DNA of 64,000 nucleotides from Thermoclostridium sp036562185 (GTDB lineage Bacteria; Bacillota; Clostridia; DSM-8532). Where the stretch lies: assembly GCA_036562185.1 (NCBI GenBank), contig DATCKN010000120.1:5304-69303 (forward strand), written 5' to 3'. The position numbers were made by a program, and so were the translations under genes. The notes beneath the pieces were generated by a model, which made no database searches, was not told the origin of the DNA, and was given only the letters and a program-made list of their open reading frames with translations. Of this stretch, positions 54,063-61,445 are shown in pieces; position 1 is the stretch's first letter; each line of letters begins with the position of its first letter.

Positions 54063-54112
54063 ATTCTGGCTGACAGGGCATTTCCTGCCAAGATTTAAAA
54101 GGAGTGTGCAGC

Positions 54113-55159
54113 ATGAATACCGAAACATTGGTAAAACAGCTATGTGATATAAATGCACCCGTAGGAAACGAGAACTTAGCGGCAGAAAAGATAAAATCCT
54201 TTTTCGGGCCATTATGCGATAAAGCCTATATTGATCGGTTTTTTAACGTAATAGGGTATAAAAAAGGTACTTCATCAGACCCGCGAAAAATTATCATAAC
54301 AGCGCATTATGACCAGATAGGAATGATTGTTTCAGGGTATGAAAAGGGTGGTTTTTTAAGGATTTCCAACCTTGGCGGTGTGGATACAAAAGCACTGCTG
54401 GCAAGCGAGGTAATTGTGCATGGCCGTGAAGAAGTCTATGGTGTTATAGGTGCAAAGCCGCCCCATCTTTTAAAGGAAAGTGAAATAACCAAAAATGTCA
54501 AAATAGACGAGTTGTTTATTGATACGGGATTCCCGGATGATGTTCTGAAACAAAAAGTATCAATAGGCGATCCTGTATCAATTTTTTCACCGGTGATTTC
54601 AATGAAAAATGGCTGTGTTGCCGGGAAAAGCCTTGATAACCGGGCCGGTGTGGCGGCATTGGTATTAATTCTCAAAGAGCTTCAGAATGTGAAGCATCCA
54701 CATGACATATATGTTGTGGCAACAGTTCAGGAAGAGACAGATCTTCTTGGTGCATTAACTTCTTCATATGCACTGGAGCCTGATTTGGCTGTGGTTATTG
54801 ATGTATGCCACGGTGATATGCCCGAAGCCGACAGAGCCCAATGTTTTCCGCTGAACAAGGGAATTCCGGTTGCAATAGGTCCGGCTTTTCATAGTGAATA
54901 TACCAACGCTTTGTTTGAAGTTGCAAAAAAGGAAAGAATTGCAACACAGCGTTGCATTGAACCCGGAAATCCCGGAACAGAAGCATGGGCGATTCAGGTA
55001 TCCCGTTTGGGTGTTCCCACTGTTGAAGCATCAATACCATTAAGGTATATGCATACAGCGGCAGAACTTGTGTCATTGCAGGATATAGAAAATGCAGCCG
55101 TTCTTGTTGCCAGGTATGTATCGGGAGATATTTTTAAAACAACCGAAGAAACTGATTAG
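54113..55159 (+). CDS. M42 family aminopeptidase (first of three)
   Basis: A 348-residue di-metal peptidase of the M42 glutamyl aminopeptidase/TET family. Metal ligands are visible: AHYDQIG (His, Asp), KSLDNRAG (bridging Asp), TVQEETDLLG (catalytic Glu pair), VIDVCHGD (Asp) and RYMHTAAE (late His). It is the most divergent of three tandem copies: the usual AHMDEIG is AHYDQIG and EEVGLRGA is EETDLLGA. M42 proteins form large hollow shells that degrade peptides. GGAG precedes ATG 54113. Confidence 0.88.
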   Translation: MNTETLVKQLCDINAPVGNENLAAEKIKSFFGPLCDKAYIDRFFNVIGYKKGTSSDPRKIIITAHYDQIGMIVSGYEKGGFLRISNLGGVDTKALLASEVIVHGREEVYGVIGAKPPHLLKESEITKNVKIDELFIDTGFPDDVLKQKVSIGDPVSIFSPVISMKNGCVAGKSLDNRAGVAALVLILKELQNVKHPHDIYVVATVQEETDLLGALTSSYALEPDLAVVIDVCHGDMPEADRAQCFPLNKGIPVAIGPAFHSEYTNALFEVAKKERIATQRCIEPGNPGTEAWAIQVSRLGVPTVEASIPLRYMHTAAELVSLQDIENAAVLVARYVSGDIFKTTEETD

Positions 55160-55250
55160 CAATAACCACTGTTTCAACTTACACTTCAATAATGGGCTTG
55201 TTTTATAACCCTTAAGCACGGGTTCAAGCTGTTGGAAGGAGCATTTGGAT

Positions 55251-56282
55251 ATGATGCAGAAATTAGCCGAGCTTACAAAGCTGGATGGCTTGTCGGGAAA
55301 CGAGCAGGATGTGCGGAAATATATTATACAAAACCTTGCTGATAAGTCCCTTGAGCATTATACAGACAATATCGGCAATCTTATTGTTAAGGGTAAAACC
55401 GACGGAAGCAGTAATCTGAAGGTTATGGTTGCCGCTCATATGGATGAAGTGGGACTTATGGTAAATTATATAACTGATGATGGGAAACTCAAGTTTTCCA
55501 CCGTCGGCGGAATAGACAGCCGTATTCTGATAGGCCAGCATGTGCGTGTAGGTAAGGATAAAATACCCGGTGTCATTGGATATAAGTCCATACATTTGCA
55601 GGACAAAAATGAACGGGAAAGCGTTGTTAAATTAAAGAGTCTTTATATAGATATTGCTGCAAAGGACAGGGAAAATGCAGAGGAACTTGTGAAAACAGGC
55701 GATTATGTTGCTTTTGACTCTGAGCCGGTATTCTTCGGAGAAAATAAGATAAAGGCAAAGGCACTGGATGACAGGGCGGGTTGTGCTGTTATTATGGAAT
55801 TGCTGAATGAAGTCTGGCCCTTTGAATTATACGCCTGTTTTACCGTCCAGGAAGAAATAGGGCTAAGGGGAGCCCTTGTTGCTGCCAACAGGGTGAAACC
55901 CGATGTCGGAATTGTGCTTGAAGGAACTACCTGTGCAGACGTTCCAAAAGTAAAGGAACACGAAGTATCAACCGTTATGGGAAAAGGACCGTCAATAAGT
56001 TTTGCTGACAGGGCGTCCATCGCTGACAGGGAGCTTCTTATGCACTTTTTTAAAACCGCTGAAAAGGAAGGAATTCCATACCAATGGAAAACAACAACAA
56101 CCGGTGGCAATGATGCCGGAAAGATTCAAACCTCAGGTGCGGGTGTTAAAACATTGGTTGTATCTGTTCCGTGCCGTTATATCCATTCACCGGTTTCTGT
56201 TCTGGACTTGAACGATTTGAAAAATATGCTGAACCTGGTAAGCAAGGCTTTGCATACATTGCCTGAGGCATTAGGGAGGTAG
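55251..56282 (+). CDS. M42 family aminopeptidase (second of three)
   Basis: A 343-residue paralogue with canonical motifs: AAHMDEVGLMV, KALDDRAGCAV, TVQEEIGLRGAL, VLEGTTCAD (Glu in place of Asp as the metal ligand) and RYIHSPVSVLD. The Glu form is frequent in this subgroup. TGGAAGGA lies before TTG 55245 and ATG 55251; ATG is preferred. It is 91 bases after the first copy and 6 bases before the third. Confidence 0.92.
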   Translation: MMQKLAELTKLDGLSGNEQDVRKYIIQNLADKSLEHYTDNIGNLIVKGKTDGSSNLKVMVAAHMDEVGLMVNYITDDGKLKFSTVGGIDSRILIGQHVRVGKDKIPGVIGYKSIHLQDKNERESVVKLKSLYIDIAAKDRENAEELVKTGDYVAFDSEPVFFGENKIKAKALDDRAGCAVIMELLNEVWPFELYACFTVQEEIGLRGALVAANRVKPDVGIVLEGTTCADVPKVKEHEVSTVMGKGPSISFADRASIADRELLMHFFKTAEKEGIPYQWKTTTTGGNDAGKIQTSGAGVKTLVVSVPCRYIHSPVSVLDLNDLKNMLNLVSKALHTLPEALGR

Positions 56283-56288
56283 AAATAT

Positions 56289-57284
56289 ATGATAACTTTG
56301 CTCAGAGAACTGACCGGCGCTTATGGTCCTTCAAGCCGTGAAGAAGAAATAAGGAATACTATTGAAAGAAAAATATCCCCAAATGTGGATGATATTTATA
56401 CCGATGCCCTTGGAAATCTGATAGCTGTTAAAAAAGGCTCGGGAAACGGAAAAAGAATCATGCTTGCCGCCCATATGGATGAAATAGGCCTGGTGGCTTC
56501 TTATATTGACGAAAAAGGGTTTATACGTATTTCCAATATAGGCGGGATAAACCCTTATGTGGCTGTTGGACAAAGGGTTCAGTTCCATAACGGCATAACC
56601 GGATGCGTTTGTTATGAAGAGAATATAACAGACTTTAAAGATCTTAAGCTGGACAGGATGTATATTGATATTGGAACACAACGAAGAGAAATTACTTTGG
56701 ATTGCATTATGCCTGGTGATATCGCTGTTTTTTGCGGAGAAGCCATTGAACAGAACGGGAAATTCATTTCAAAGGCACTGGATGACCGTATAGGTTGTGC
56801 AATTCTGATTGAACTTATCGAAACCTTGAAAGATTGTCCAAATGAAGTTGTTTTTGTTTTTACCGTCCAGGAAGAAGTAGGACTCCGCGGAGCAGGACCG
56901 GCTGCATTCAGCATTAAGCCGGATCTTGCAGTCGCTGTAGATGTTACCGGCACAGGCGACACGCCTGAATGTAAGCCCCTGGCGTTACAGTTGGGGAAAG
57001 GTCCGGCAGTAATGATAAAAGACAACAGGACTATTTCACATCCAATGGTAAAGAATGCGTTAATAGAATGTGCAAGGAAGAACAATATTCCTTACCAGCT
57101 CGAGGTTATGAGCGTGGGCGGCAATGATGCAGGTACAATCCATACGGCTGCCGGCGGAATTCCTGCAGGTGCGGTTTCAATCCCGTGCAGATACCTGCAC
57201 CGCCCATGTGAAATGGTGGATAAAAATGATGCATTAAACGCTGTAAAACTGTTGAATGCATTTGTTATGAGCCCTATGGCATAG
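56289..57284 (+). CDS. M42 family aminopeptidase (third of three)
   Basis: A 331-residue paralogue. Motifs are AAHMDEIGLVA, KALDDRIGCAIL, TVQEEVGLRGAG, VAVDVTGTGD (Asp ligand) and RYLHRPCEMVD. The early motif LTGAYGPSSREEEIRNTIE is family-typical. GGGAGG stands before the ATG, overlapping the end of the second gene. A triple set of different M42 proteins in one operon suggests a mixed shell or a set with different side-chain preference. Confidence 0.92.
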   Translation: MITLLRELTGAYGPSSREEEIRNTIERKISPNVDDIYTDALGNLIAVKKGSGNGKRIMLAAHMDEIGLVASYIDEKGFIRISNIGGINPYVAVGQRVQFHNGITGCVCYEENITDFKDLKLDRMYIDIGTQRREITLDCIMPGDIAVFCGEAIEQNGKFISKALDDRIGCAILIELIETLKDCPNEVVFVFTVQEEVGLRGAGPAAFSIKPDLAVAVDVTGTGDTPECKPLALQLGKGPAVMIKDNRTISHPMVKNALIECARKNNIPYQLEVMSVGGNDAGTIHTAAGGIPAGAVSIPCRYLHRPCEMVDKNDALNAVKLLNAFVMSPMA

Positions 57285-57328
57285 ATTTGCATGTTTTTCA
57301 CATCTGACTCCTTACAGAAAAAACAGTT

Positions 57329-57400
57329 TTGACAGACAGATGATTTTATGTATTTTACAGTGCGTCAGCTGAGAGAGTGATCTTTTCAGCTGATACACTG
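57329..57400 (+). promoter_or_regulatory. Promoter and palindromic leader of the DMT transporter gene
   Basis: TTGACA (57329-57334) and TATTTT (57351-57356) are 16 bases apart. Directly downstream is a hairpin: CAGTG-CG-TCAGCTGA (57358-57372) with TCAGCTGA-TA-CACTG (57386-57400). TCAGCTGA is itself a perfect palindrome present twice, so a dimeric repressor site is as likely as an RNA structure. Confidence 0.45.
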
Positions 57401-57461
57401 AAATATAAAACTGAAAACCGAACGGGAGTATTTCATTAAAAACGGGGGATATATTCAGAAA

Positions 57462-58352
57462 ATGGACAAGCTTGAAAAAAGGAAAGAACTACTGTATTCC
57501 CTGTTGCTGCTGCTTGCTGCGATAATCTGGGGCTTTGCCTTTGTTGTTCAAAGCAATGCAATGGAGACAATAGGACCCTTAAGCTTTAACTGCGTAAGAT
57601 GGTTAATCGGTTCACTGTCGGTGTTGCCGGTATGTGCGCTGGTTTGCGGAAAAAACCGTGAAAAAATAAAGACAGAAGATATAAAGGAAAAAAGAAAACA
57701 CACACTTGCAGGCGGCTGCCTGTGCGGTATATTTCTGTTTGCTGCAAGTAACACGCAGCAGATAGGCCTTGTAGAAACACCACCGGGTAAAGCGGGCTTT
57801 ATTACTGCCCTTTATATTGTTATTGTGCCGCTTTTCGGGCTTTTAAGGAGAAAGATACCCGAAATAAAGATATGGATTAGTGTGGCGCTTGCCACAGCAG
57901 GATTGTATCTTATGTGTGTTACAAAGCAACTTACAATAGAAAAAAGTGATATATGGGTTATAATTTGTGCCTTCTGCTACGCTTTACAGATAGTAACGGT
58001 TGACAGCTTTTCGGACAGGGCGGATCCTGTAAAGCTGGCCTTTGTACAGTTCCTTGTTTGCGGAATACTGGGCGTTCCGTTTGCACTGATTTTTGAACAG
58101 CCTACCGTTGCGGCATTCAGGGAATCCCTTATTTTAATACTGTATGTAGGTGTATTATCGTCAGGTGTGGCATTCACACTGCAGGTGGTGGCGCAAAAAA
58201 AGGTAAAACCCACGATAGCATCACTGCTTATGAGCATGGAATCGGTCTTTTCGGTGCTTTTCAGCTGGCTGGTTCTTCATCAGACTCTCAGCTTAAGGGA
58301 ATATACAGGAGTTATTCTTATGACGGTTGCAATAATACTGGCGCAGATATGA
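57462..58352 (+). CDS. DMT superfamily (EamA) transporter
   Basis: A 296-residue protein with about ten membrane helices and two EamA repeats. The first repeat begins LLAAIIWGFAFVVQSNAM; the GLVETPPGKAGFITALYIVIVPLFGLL stretch and late SLLMSMESVFSVLFSWLVLHQTLS are typical. Members export amino acids or other metabolites; the substrate here is unknown. GGGGGAT precedes the ATG. A strong terminator follows. Confidence 0.88.
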   Translation: MDKLEKRKELLYSLLLLLAAIIWGFAFVVQSNAMETIGPLSFNCVRWLIGSLSVLPVCALVCGKNREKIKTEDIKEKRKHTLAGGCLCGIFLFAASNTQQIGLVETPPGKAGFITALYIVIVPLFGLLRRKIPEIKIWISVALATAGLYLMCVTKQLTIEKSDIWVIICAFCYALQIVTVDSFSDRADPVKLAFVQFLVCGILGVPFALIFEQPTVAAFRESLILILYVGVLSSGVAFTLQVVAQKKVKPTIASLLMSMESVFSVLFSWLVLHQTLSLREYTGVILMTVAIILAQI

Positions 58353-58425
58353 GCCGGTAACTTTTAAGTATTTTTGGAAAGCCAATCAATGCAATTTTGG
58401 CAATAAGTTTTTGATGCAGACCATA

Positions 58426-58465
58426 AAAACAACCTGTTTGTTTCAGCAAACAGGTTGTTTTTTTA
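58426..58465 (+). terminator. Intrinsic terminator after the DMT transporter
   Basis: AAAACAACCTGTTTG (58426-58440) and CAAACAGGTTGTTTT (58447-58461) form a perfect 15-bp stem with a 6-base loop, ending in a T-run. Confidence 0.9.
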
Positions 58466-58583
58466 ATATGGAATAAATTACGTTTGAAGTATAAATATAG
58501 TGCGCGTGTAGTTATATCCTAATTATAATTATAATCTTTCCGTTGCATAATAATTATGTGTTACAGAAAAAAGGAGGGTGATT

Positions 58584-59021
58584 ATGGGCATTTTTGACAA
58601 TGTTTTTGAAACAGATTCAAAAAAGAATAAAAATAAGCAATCATCCGAGCAAAGTACAAGCAAGAAGATAGGGAATAAATTTAAGGAATTTAAAGAGGAA
58701 TTTTCTGAAAACCTCAGTGAATATGATTATCAACCTTACAGGGAAAACGGAGTTGTATTAACAAAAATATCAGATCATACTGCAAGCGTCAAGTATGATG
58801 GTTTGCTGGCTAAATGCGGAGCAGAGGATGTATATACCGTGGTAGGGTATGGAAGCAACAGCAAGTGGGAAAACGTGCAAACAATACGCATGAACAGGTT
58901 TGGTAACACATTCCATGCCGACATACCTGCAATGCCGGGAGCCAATATAAATATTGCATTCAAGGACGGAGCCAATAACTGGGACAATAACAGCGGTATG
59001 AATTATACTTTCATACAATAG
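58584..59021 (+). CDS. CBM25-like starch-binding domain protein, cytoplasmic
   Basis: A 145-residue protein without signal peptide. An N-terminal charged helical region (about 1-48, KKIGNKFKEFKEEFSENLSE) is followed by a beta-sandwich domain (about 50-145) whose end, IAFKDGANNWDNNSGMNYTF, is characteristic of carbohydrate-binding module family 25. CBM25 usually binds starch in secreted amylases. Here no catalytic domain is attached. ATG 58584 has AAGGAGGG just upstream. A role with intracellular glycogen or granulose is possible but not shown. Confidence 0.75.
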   Translation: MGIFDNVFETDSKKNKNKQSSEQSTSKKIGNKFKEFKEEFSENLSEYDYQPYRENGVVLTKISDHTASVKYDGLLAKCGAEDVYTVVGYGSNSKWENVQTIRMNRFGNTFHADIPAMPGANINIAFKDGANNWDNNSGMNYTFIQ

Positions 59022-59117
59022 GGTTTAAAAATGTATTAATAATAGCAGAACGCGGTTCTTTTCAAACCTGCCGGCATGAATATTTATCTTAAGTTTTGTG
59101 CGGTGTAAACACCGGCA

Positions 59118-59144
59118 AAAAGTGCATCAAACCGATGCACTTTT
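59118..59144. terminator. Bidirectional terminator
   Basis: AAAAGTGCATC (59118-59128) and GATGCACTTTT (59134-59144) pair over 11 bp with a 5-base loop. A T-run is present on both strands. It serves the CBM25 gene and the 53-residue minus-strand gene, which converge here. Confidence 0.8.
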
Positions 59145-59304
59145 ATTTATGGTTTTCATCGACAAATTCTTTTGCAATTTCGATGCTGGTTTCAGATGGT
59201 ATTGAAACTTTTGTATCAGGTAATTCTTCATGTATTTCGGCTATAGCCAATGTACGCCATTCTTTTAATTTATCGGGATCAAGATTACGATCTTTCCTGG
59301 TCAT
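59143..59304 (-). CDS. Hypothetical 53-residue protein
   Basis: A short minus-strand gene from ATG 59304 to TAA 59143. GAGGTG sits 7-8 bases upstream of the start, and a terminator directly follows the stop, which supports a real gene. The product begins MTRKDRNLDPDKLKEWRTLA and ends AKEFVDENHK; it is charged, soluble and probably helical. I do not recognise the family. It converges on the CBM25 gene. Confidence 0.7.
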   Translation of the reverse strand: MTRKDRNLDPDKLKEWRTLAIAEIHEELPDTKVSIPSETSIEIAKEFVDENHK

Positions 59305-59759
59305 TTGAATTCACCTCGCAAAATATGTATTCGTATACAAATATTATGGTACGTAATTATATTATTTATTTACCACAGATTTTGCTAATAAAACATTTGC
59401 TTTTATACAAATTCACAAGTACCATTCCTTATCTCCAATAAATAATATGCCCTGAAATTGCAAAATTAATAGGGAAATTTAAGTCTTGGAAACCGGTATC
59501 CGGATATTTTTGCATTCCCGTCAAACTTATTGACAAGATAAGTAATATATGCTGTGTTATCCATTAAATAACTGGACAGATTGTATAAAAAAGTATTACT
59601 ATTAACTGAAACAGAGATTTACTTAATGTTTCCCGGCAGTTACTGATGCTCCAATTCTTACAGCTTACAGACCATGCCGGGTTTAATATTTTATACTTTA
59701 GGATAAATGCTGAAGCATGAATACTCCTTAAAAAAAGCAAAGTAGTACGGGGGGAAAGC
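59305..59759. other. Intergenic region before the TPR-propeller gene
   Basis: 455 AT-rich bases without a convincing gene. CCCGGCA (59634-59640) and TGCCGGG (59675-59681) could pair across 34 bases. TTGACA-like sequence at about 59529-59534 lacks a clear -10. GGGGGGAAA directly precedes the next ATG. Confidence 0.35.
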
Positions 59760-61277
59760 ATGAAAAATAAAAGGACATTTTTTGTTTCCGGAGCAGCAAT
59801 ACTTGTTTGCATTATTGCTTTAGCTGTTGTATTTACAAGTACCGGCCCGATTGCAGCCAGGGTCAGTAAACAGCTTGATTTGGGATACAAATACTTACTC
59901 GAAGGTAATTACAGGGAAGCAATTCTGGCCTTTGAAAAAGCCATGCGGATTGATCCGAAGAACGTTGAAGCCAGAATGGGCCTGGCAGAAGTTTTTATTA
60001 GAGAACTTGATTTTGAAAATGCAGAAGCACGCTTAATGGAAGTTTTGGAACTGAATCCCGGTATGTCAGAAGCAAACGTTAAGTTGGCTGAGGTTTATGA
60101 CAAAAGCGGGGAAACAGAAAAAGCCTTAAGGCTTTTGGAAGATTTGGTAAAAGAAAAGGAAGATATCGATGCATACTTAGCATTAGCAGAAATGAAAATT
60201 AAAACCGGGGACATGCAAGGTGCAGTTTTGTTATTGGAGGATGCCTATCAAAAAACAGACAGTTCAGAGATATTACAGAAACTGAAGGAAATAAAACCTG
60301 CTGCATCTGAAATAAGCAATGAAACAGAAAATTATAATGAACAAATAAGAAAAGAACCTGAAAATGCAGGCGAAGATTGGACTGTCTGCTCCCCGGAATC
60401 AACTGGTTCAGTGCAGACAGGCATATCAAATAAAGGGGGAAACACTACCGGGAATATAGTTAACCAGGGATTTGCCGCAATACAGGGTGATTGGATCTAT
60501 TACACAAATTTAAATGATGACGGGAAACTTTACCAAATAAGAACAGATGGAAGCGGCAAGACAAAACTTACTGATGATCAATGTAAATTTATAAACGTAG
60601 CGGGAGAATGGATATATTATGTAAATTGGAATGCCGGAGAAAAAATATATAAAATCCGTACCGACGGGAGCGGTAGAACTAAGATTAATGATGACAGCAG
60701 TGAATACGTAAACGTGGTGGGAGATTGGATTTATTACGCAAATTACGATGATCGCCGGAAAGTTTACAAAATACGTACGGACGGAACCGGCAGGACAAAG
60801 CTTACCGATGATTCAGGTACATATGTAAACGTTTCAGGGGATTGGATCTACTATCAAAACATGGATGATGATTGGTATGTTTACAGAATTCGTACTGATG
60901 GAAGTGACAGGACGAAGGTTCTTGATGCTGGAACCGAATATATTAACGTAGTGGGAGAGTGGATTTATTATATAGACGGGGGTGATGGCCGGAATATTTA
61001 TAAAGTCCGTACGGATGGCAGCGGCAGAACAAAAATTAGTGATGATATAAGTGAATGTATTAGCGTAGCAGGTGATTGGATTTATTATACAAACTGGTAT
61101 GATAAAAACATTTACAAAATTCGTACTGACGGAAGCGGCAGAACAAAAGTTAATGATGATAATAACGATGTTGGGTATATAAACGTGGTGGGAGAATGGA
61201 TTTATTACATGGATTTGAATGGAGAAAAAATATACAAAATACGCCTGGACGGAAGCGGCAGGGCAGAAGTTGAATGA
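59760..61277 (+). CDS. Membrane-anchored TPR and DUF5050-type propeller protein
   Basis: A 505-residue protein. An uncleaved-type N-terminal helix (FFVSGAAILVCIIALAVVF, about 7-25) is followed by tetratricopeptide repeats (about 36-180; GYKYLLEGNYREAILAFEKA, ALRLLEDLV), a low-complexity linker (about 185-240), and seven repeats of about 39 residues starting at residue 243. Each repeat has the pattern G-D/E-WIYY ... IYKIRTDGSGRTK-I/L-x-DD, as in DUF5050/YncE-like beta-propellers. Seven repeats fit one seven-bladed propeller outside the cell. The binding partner is unknown. Confidence 0.85.
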   Translation: MKNKRTFFVSGAAILVCIIALAVVFTSTGPIAARVSKQLDLGYKYLLEGNYREAILAFEKAMRIDPKNVEARMGLAEVFIRELDFENAEARLMEVLELNPGMSEANVKLAEVYDKSGETEKALRLLEDLVKEKEDIDAYLALAEMKIKTGDMQGAVLLLEDAYQKTDSSEILQKLKEIKPAASEISNETENYNEQIRKEPENAGEDWTVCSPESTGSVQTGISNKGGNTTGNIVNQGFAAIQGDWIYYTNLNDDGKLYQIRTDGSGKTKLTDDQCKFINVAGEWIYYVNWNAGEKIYKIRTDGSGRTKINDDSSEYVNVVGDWIYYANYDDRRKVYKIRTDGTGRTKLTDDSGTYVNVSGDWIYYQNMDDDWYVYRIRTDGSDRTKVLDAGTEYINVVGEWIYYIDGGDGRNIYKVRTDGSGRTKISDDISECISVAGDWIYYTNWYDKNIYKIRTDGSGRTKVNDDNNDVGYINVVGEWIYYMDLNGEKIYKIRLDGSGRAEVE

Positions 61278-61324
61278 TGGTTTATGTGAGTAAACCTGGA
61301 AGTGTTTCAAATTACCTGATGAGA

Positions 61325-61358
61325 AAGGTGTACGTGGCAACGTACACCTTCCATTTTT
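61325..61358 (+). terminator. Intrinsic terminator after the TPR-propeller gene
   Basis: AAGGTGTACGT (61325-61335) and ACGTACACCTT (61340-61350) form a perfect 11-bp stem with a GGCA loop, then CCATTTTT. It lies between converging genes and may act in both directions. Confidence 0.8.
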
Positions 61359-61445
61359 CCGGGTAATATACACCAAGAAGTTTGCATAATTTGCTTCTAC
61401 TGCTTAAGAATAATGACAGCGGCGGGGTTTATTCCTATCAATTGC

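Noticed and set aside
60486..61270. Regular ~117-base repeats suggesting an array
   Set aside because: These are in-frame protein repeats of the propeller gene, imperfect and without spacers, so not CRISPR or a satellite.
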